Shown: piece by piece, positions 4,732-8,067 of the stretch | How positions within the stretch are numbered: position 1 is the first letter of the stretch | Layout of the letters: each line of letters starts with the position of its first letter | From: Chloroflexota bacterium | GTDB taxonomy: Bacteria > Chloroflexota > Anaerolineae > Anaerolineales > UBA4823 | DNA length: 8,067 bases | Direction: 5' to 3' | NCBI GenBank assembly: GCA_030636125.1 | Contig: DAOVXM010000098.1 | Location: 1 to 8,067, forward strand | Translations under genes and position numbers: made by a program | The notes under the pieces: model-generated | Seen by the model: only the letters and a program-made list of their open reading frames with translations | Databases searched by the model: none | What the model was told of the DNA's origin: nothing

Positions 4732-6222
4732 ATGTCTGACCTCACTGACTTGAGCCTTACACAGATCAACCAGGCCCTTCACTCTGGAGATATTTCCAGT
4801 CGCCAGTTGACCCAGGCATTCCTGGACCGCATCGACCGGTTGGACCATTCTCTGCACGCCTTCTTGACCCTTATCCCGGAGAAAGCCTTGAAACAGGCTG
4901 ATGAAGCCGACCGCCGGTTGCGTGCCTGGCGGACAGGTGATAATAAGCCCTTGCCACCTTTGTTGGGTGTGCCAGTTGCGATCAAGGATGTGCTCTGTGT
5001 TGAAGATGTGCGCTGTACCTGTGGATCACGTATTCTTGAAAATTTTCATCCACCTTTTAACGCGACCGTCGTCGAACGATTGTTAGCTGCTGGTGCGATC
5101 GTTTTAGGCAAAACAAATACCGATGAGTTTGCTATGGGGTCTTCCACTGAGAACTCTGCCTATGGAGTCACGCATAATCCATGGGATCTGGAGGTGGTTC
5201 CGGGTGGCTCAAGTGGGGGTAGCGCCGCGAGCGTAGCGGCTCGTCTAGCGCCGGTTGCTCTGGGCACTGACACTGGTGGGAGTGTGCGCCAGCCGGCGTC
5301 CTTCTGTGGGGTTACCGGCATCAAGCCCACATATGGGCGTGTCTCACGATATGGCCTGATCGCCTACGGGTCATCTTTGGATGTGGTAGGGGTTTTGGGC
5401 CACGATGCAGTTGACGTAGCCACAATCTATTCGCTCATAGCTGGACATGATCCGTTAGATGCCACCTCGGTGGATCTCCCTGTCCCTGAGCTTCAATTTA
5501 ATGAGGATGGTGATCTTTCAGATCTCAAGGTCGGGGTTCCTGAAGAATACTTTGTGGCAGGGATACAATCCGAGGTCGAAGCCTCAGTTCACGAAGCCAT
5601 TCGCGTCCTAGAATCCTTAGGGGCAAAGATCAAGCCAATCAGCCTGCCCCATACCGAGTATGCTTTACCGGTTTACTACCTGATTGCCCCAGCTGAAGCT
5701 TCTGCCAACCTGGCTCGTTACGATGGTGTCCGTTACGGCCCTCGTGTGTCTGCCGACACATTGTGGGATATTTTCCGCCACACTCGCGGTGAAAAGTTTG
5801 GGGCAGAAGTCAAGCGACGCATCATGTTGGGTACTTATGCCCTTTCGGCGGGGTATTATGAGGCTTTCTATGGTCAAGCTCAAAAAGTGCGCACTTTAAT
5901 CAAACGAGATTTTGAAGTTGCCTTTGAAAAAGTAGATGTGATCGCTGCTCCTGTGGCTCCCACAACGGCTTTTAAGATTGGCGAACATGGTGACGACCCG
6001 CTTTCGATGTACCTGGAAGATATCTTAACATTACCTGCCAACCTGGCAGGGGTGCCTGGGTTAGCTTTTCCAGTGGGCTTTGACCAACATGGCTTACCGG
6101 TCGGCATGCAGCTTATGGGATCACATTTTCATGAAGAGATCCTCTTCCAAGCTGCCCATGCTTACCAGTTGGCGACGGACTGGCACGAGCGCATGCCGGA
6201 GTTGCCAGTTAATATATCCTAG
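4732..6222 (+). CDS. gatA: Asp-tRNA(Asn)/Glu-tRNA(Gln) amidotransferase subunit A
   Basis: A 496-aa amidase-signature protein, normal length for GatA. It hydrolyses glutamine and supplies ammonia, through the GatCAB complex, to activated Glu-tRNA(Gln) or Asp-tRNA(Asn). The Lys-cisSer-Ser catalytic triad is intact with the characteristic spacing: K85 (PVAIKD), S160 (GGSSGGSAA) and S184 (GTDTGGSVRQPA). Other family landmarks are GKTNTDEFAMGSSTENSAYG (126-145), GIKPTYGRVSRYGL (196-209) and the C-terminal NLAGVPGLAFPVG (437-449). It lies 36 nt after gatC. The ribosome-binding site is weak (AGAGG 4714-4718, 13 nt before the ATG), so translation may depend partly on gatC. Its TAG stop (6220-6222) lies inside the CTAG end of a hairpin element, which may have supplied the stop codon. 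gatB is absent from this window and must lie elsewhere. Confidence 0.97.
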   Translation: MSDLTDLSLTQINQALHSGDISSRQLTQAFLDRIDRLDHSLHAFLTLIPEKALKQADEADRRLRAWRTGDNKPLPPLLGVPVAIKDVLCVEDVRCTCGSRILENFHPPFNATVVERLLAAGAIVLGKTNTDEFAMGSSTENSAYGVTHNPWDLEVVPGGSSGGSAASVAARLAPVALGTDTGGSVRQPASFCGVTGIKPTYGRVSRYGLIAYGSSLDVVGVLGHDAVDVATIYSLIAGHDPLDATSVDLPVPELQFNEDGDLSDLKVGVPEEYFVAGIQSEVEASVHEAIRVLESLGAKIKPISLPHTEYALPVYYLIAPAEASANLARYDGVRYGPRVSADTLWDIFRHTRGEKFGAEVKRRIMLGTYALSAGYYEAFYGQAQKVRTLIKRDFEVAFEKVDVIAAPVAPTTAFKIGEHGDDPLSMYLEDILTLPANLAGVPGLAFPVGFDQHGLPVGMQLMGSHFHEEILFQAAHAYQLATDWHERMPELPVNIS

Positions 6223-6273
6223 TGTTCCGTCAAATGTGATTGTTTAGTAAGAATAGATCGTGGACGGAACACT
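6221..6273. repeat. 11-bp perfect inverted repeat, 31-nt loop (left half of the element)
   Basis: AGTGTTCCGTC (6221-6231) and GACGGAACACT (6263-6273) are exact reverse complements. The first base is the second base of the gatA TAG stop codon. The 12-mer CTAGTGTTCCGT at its left end also occurs at 128-139, just past the stop codon of the 286-aa gene. Confidence 0.75.
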
Positions 6274-6277
6274 TTAA

Positions 6278-6335
6278 GCTTTGTCAAGGATATAGTAACC
6301 CGGATATCGAATGAAACTTTCATCCTTGACAAAGC
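6278..6335. repeat. 14-bp perfect inverted repeat, 30-nt loop (right half of the element)
   Basis: GCTTTGTCAAGGAT (6278-6291) and ATCCTTGACAAAGC (6322-6335) are exact reverse complements. The right arm contains a consensus -35 box TTGACA (6326-6331) facing the M3 peptidase gene, and the left arm has the same box on the minus strand. A weak -10 (GATAGG, 6349-6354) lies 17 nt after the right-hand TTGACA, so the element might contribute to a promoter. Confidence 0.75.
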
Positions 6336-6351
6336 ACTAGCTGTACCTGAT

Positions 6352-6358
6352 AGGAAGG
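6352..6358 (+). promoter_or_regulatory. Shine-Dalgarno sequence of the M3 peptidase gene
   Basis: AGGAAGG lies 8 nt before the ATG at 6367, a good match at good spacing, and it fixes that start. Confidence 0.75.
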
Positions 6359-6366
6359 TTCATTAG

Positions 6367-8067
6367 ATGTTTTCCGATTTACCCCAAAGAGCCCAAGAAT
6401 TTATAGATTGGACCTGGCCCCAAATTGAACCCTATTACCAGGAGCTGACTGACCGTCCGATAAATGCGTCAACCGTCGAGCAGTGGTTGAAAGATTGGAC
6501 GCACCTGAGTAAATTGGTATATGAAACGAATGAACGCCTAGTAGTTGCGACCACTGTTGATACAACGGACCAGGGAGCTGAAAGGCGTTATAGCGATTTC
6601 CTGGATAAGATTTACCCTTCTGCCCAGGCAGCCGAACAAAAGCTCAAGGAAAAATTGCTTATCAGCGGATTAGAACCGGAAGGGCTTGAGGTGCCCATCC
6701 GCAATATGCGTTCCGAAGTTGAGCTGTACCGCGAAGCCAACCTGCCGCTGCTCAGTGAGGAGCTGAAGCTTATAACAGAGTTCGACAAGATCACTGGAGC
6801 GCAGACCGTAGAGTGGGAGGGCAAAGAAATCACGATCCTTCAACTCCGTCCAGTTGAGCAGAGCGTAGAACGCGATCGACGCGAGCGAGCCTGGAGGTTG
6901 ATAGCTCAACGCCAGTTAGGCGACCGGGAGGCGATAAATGCCTTGTGGGTCAAGTATTTGGAGCTGCGCCGGCAACTGGCTGCCAATGCCAGTCTGCCTG
7001 ATTACAGGGCATACCGCTGGCAGCAGTTATTGCGATTCGACTATACACCTGAAGATTCCAAAGGGTTTCAACACGCGATCGAGGAAGCCGTGGTTCCTGC
7101 AGCCCAACGTATTTACGAGAGAAGACGGCAAAGGCTGGGAGTGGATAGGTTGCGCCCTTGGGACCTGACGGTTGACCCAATGGGTCGCTCTCCTTTGCGA
7201 CCCTATAAGACCATTGAAGAACTCGAAGAAAAGACCAGCGCGATTTTTAAGCGAGTTGATCCACAGTTGGGAGAGTACTTCGAGATCATGCGTCGAGAAT
7301 CCCTGTTAGACTTGGATAATCGCAAGAGCAAGGCGCAAGGCGGGTACTGCACTGAATATCCAGTAGCAAAGCGACCTTTCATTTTTACGAACGCGGTTGG
7401 TCTGGACGATGACGTACAGACTTTGCTCCATGAGGGTGGACATGCTTTCCATGTTTTCGAGAGCAATCATCTACCTTACCATCAGCAACTTCAGGTGCCA
7501 ATAGAGTTTGCTGAGGTTGCTTCCATGGGGATGGAACTGTTGGCGGCGCCGTACCTGCCAGCGGAGGAAGGTGGCTTTTACACTCGCGAAGAAGCTGCAC
7601 GTGCTCGTATCGAGCACCTGGAGAGCAATCTGCTGTTCTGGCCTTATATGGCTGTGGTAGATGCTTTTCAGCATTGGGTCTACGAAAAACCCAATGCTGC
7701 TATCGATCCGGCAAACTGCGACGCGAAATGGGCGGAACTTTGGGAATGTTTTATGGCCGGTGAGGATTGGAGTGGCCTGGAGCAGGAAATGAAGACCGGT
7801 TGGCAGCGCAAAGGACACATTCACCAAGATCCATTTTATTATGTGGAGTATGGGCTGGCTCTATTGGGCGCAGTGCAAGTCTGGCGAAATGCTCTTTCGG
7901 ATCAAACCGCGGCTGTAGCTGCATACCGGAAAGCATTATCTCTCGGTGGAACCGTACCTCTCCCGCAGTTGTTTGTCGCCGCAGGAGTCGATTTCGCTTT
8001 CGATTCTGGAACGCTGAGCCAGGCGGTTGAGTTGATGGAAGAGACCATAACAGAGTTAGAGTCAGTC
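6367..8067 (+). CDS. M3-family zinc oligoendopeptidase (PepF/thimet type), 3' end cut by the window
   Basis: An open frame of 567 codons runs to the last base without a stop. The product is an M3-family metallopeptidase, a cytoplasmic enzyme that cuts short peptides. The zinc site is intact: HEGGHAFH gives ligands H355 and H359 with catalytic E356, and E383 in FAEVAS, 24 residues on, is the likely third ligand. GYCTEYPVAKRPFIFTNA just before the zinc helix and HIHQDPFYYVEYGLA (484-498), which carries the His/Tyr residues that line the active site in this family, are also present. The N-terminal 150 or so residues are helical and charged, as in oligoendopeptidase F relatives. Families of this type are usually about 560-600 aa, so probably only a few residues are missing. 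It follows gatA by 144 bp, separated by the CTAG-bounded hairpin element. PepF itself is a plausible name, but closely related M3 subfamilies cannot be excluded. Confidence 0.93.
   Translation, partial: MFSDLPQRAQEFIDWTWPQIEPYYQELTDRPINASTVEQWLKDWTHLSKLVYETNERLVVATTVDTTDQGAERRYSDFLDKIYPSAQAAEQKLKEKLLISGLEPEGLEVPIRNMRSEVELYREANLPLLSEELKLITEFDKITGAQTVEWEGKEITILQLRPVEQSVERDRRERAWRLIAQRQLGDREAINALWVKYLELRRQLAANASLPDYRAYRWQQLLRFDYTPEDSKGFQHAIEEAVVPAAQRIYERRRQRLGVDRLRPWDLTVDPMGRSPLRPYKTIEELEEKTSAIFKRVDPQLGEYFEIMRRESLLDLDNRKSKAQGGYCTEYPVAKRPFIFTNAVGLDDDVQTLLHEGGHAFHVFESNHLPYHQQLQVPIEFAEVASMGMELLAAPYLPAEEGGFYTREEAARARIEHLESNLLFWPYMAVVDAFQHWVYEKPNAAIDPANCDAKWAELWECFMAGEDWSGLEQEMKTGWQRKGHIHQDPFYYVEYGLALLGAVQVWRNALSDQTAAVAAYRKALSLGGTVPLPQLFVAAGVDFAFDSGTLSQAVELMEETITELESV

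Larger units (their letters stand above)
6219..6340. repeat. 122-bp CTAG-bounded double-hairpin element (MITE- or REP-like)
   Basis: The segment begins and ends with CTAG. The first 15 bases (CTAGTGTTCCGTCAA) match the reverse complement of the last 15 (CTAGTGCTTTGTCAA) at 12 of 15 positions, and all three differences are C/T transitions. Inside are two perfect inverted repeats: 11 bp (6221-6231 with 6263-6273, 31-nt loop) and 14 bp (6278-6291 with 6322-6335, 30-nt loop). The element overlaps the gatA stop codon and ends 26 bp before the M3 peptidase ATG. It carries no coding capacity. It could be a non-autonomous transposable element, a dispersed palindromic repeat, or a paired hairpin in the transcript. 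Neither hairpin is followed by a T-run, so they do not look like intrinsic terminators. Confidence 0.6.

Noticed and set aside
6221..6335. The two hairpins after gatA read as intrinsic terminators.
   Set aside because: The loops are about 30 nt and neither stem is followed by a run of T on either strand, so they do not fit that model.
7203..7936. Several overlapping minus-strand frames of 60-118 codons inside the M3 peptidase gene.
   Set aside because: They lie antisense to a gene with an intact zinc site and a full family match, and they lack start signals.

Overview
The window (about 50% GC by eye) looks like ordinary chromosome from a bacterium of the Chloroflexota, most likely an Anaerolineae-type lineage. 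This is inferred from three things: a pair of membrane-anchored proteins of a kind I associate with that group, secreted proteins with long Thr/Pro-rich spacers, and a spoVS gene with no other sporulation gene in view. No tRNA, rRNA, CRISPR array, prophage or transposase gene was seen.

Layout. Positions 142-2553 are on the minus strand. Reading right to left, they hold a class V (alanine/serine-glyoxylate type) aminotransferase, then a tightly coupled pair of paralogous membrane-anchored proteins (118 and 286 aa) sharing an ATGA stop/start. A strong Shine-Dalgarno sequence at the left edge suggests another minus-strand gene starting just outside the window. From about 2724 onward everything reads on the plus strand: spoVS with a clear promoter and leader; a 302-bp intergenic stretch with a 13-bp perfect inverted repeat and a terminator-like hairpin; a lipoprotein esterase; gatC and gatA, two subunits of the tRNA-dependent amidotransferase; a 122-bp CTAG-bounded double-hairpin element; and an M3-family zinc oligopeptidase that runs off the right end.

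Functional links. GatC and GatA belong together in the GatCAB amidotransferase, which makes Gln-tRNA(Gln) and/or Asn-tRNA(Asn); gatB is not in the window. The M3 peptidase lies downstream but is separated by the hairpin element. The esterase and the 286-aa protein are both predicted to place a domain outside the membrane on a Thr/Pro-rich stalk, but nothing shows that they act together.

The coding content is mostly familiar. The observations most worth a second look are the CTAG-bounded element that overlaps the gatA stop codon, the recurrence of long inverted repeats with 30-31-nt loops between genes, the paralogous membrane-anchored pair, and evidence that gatC is translated from a leaderless mRNA.
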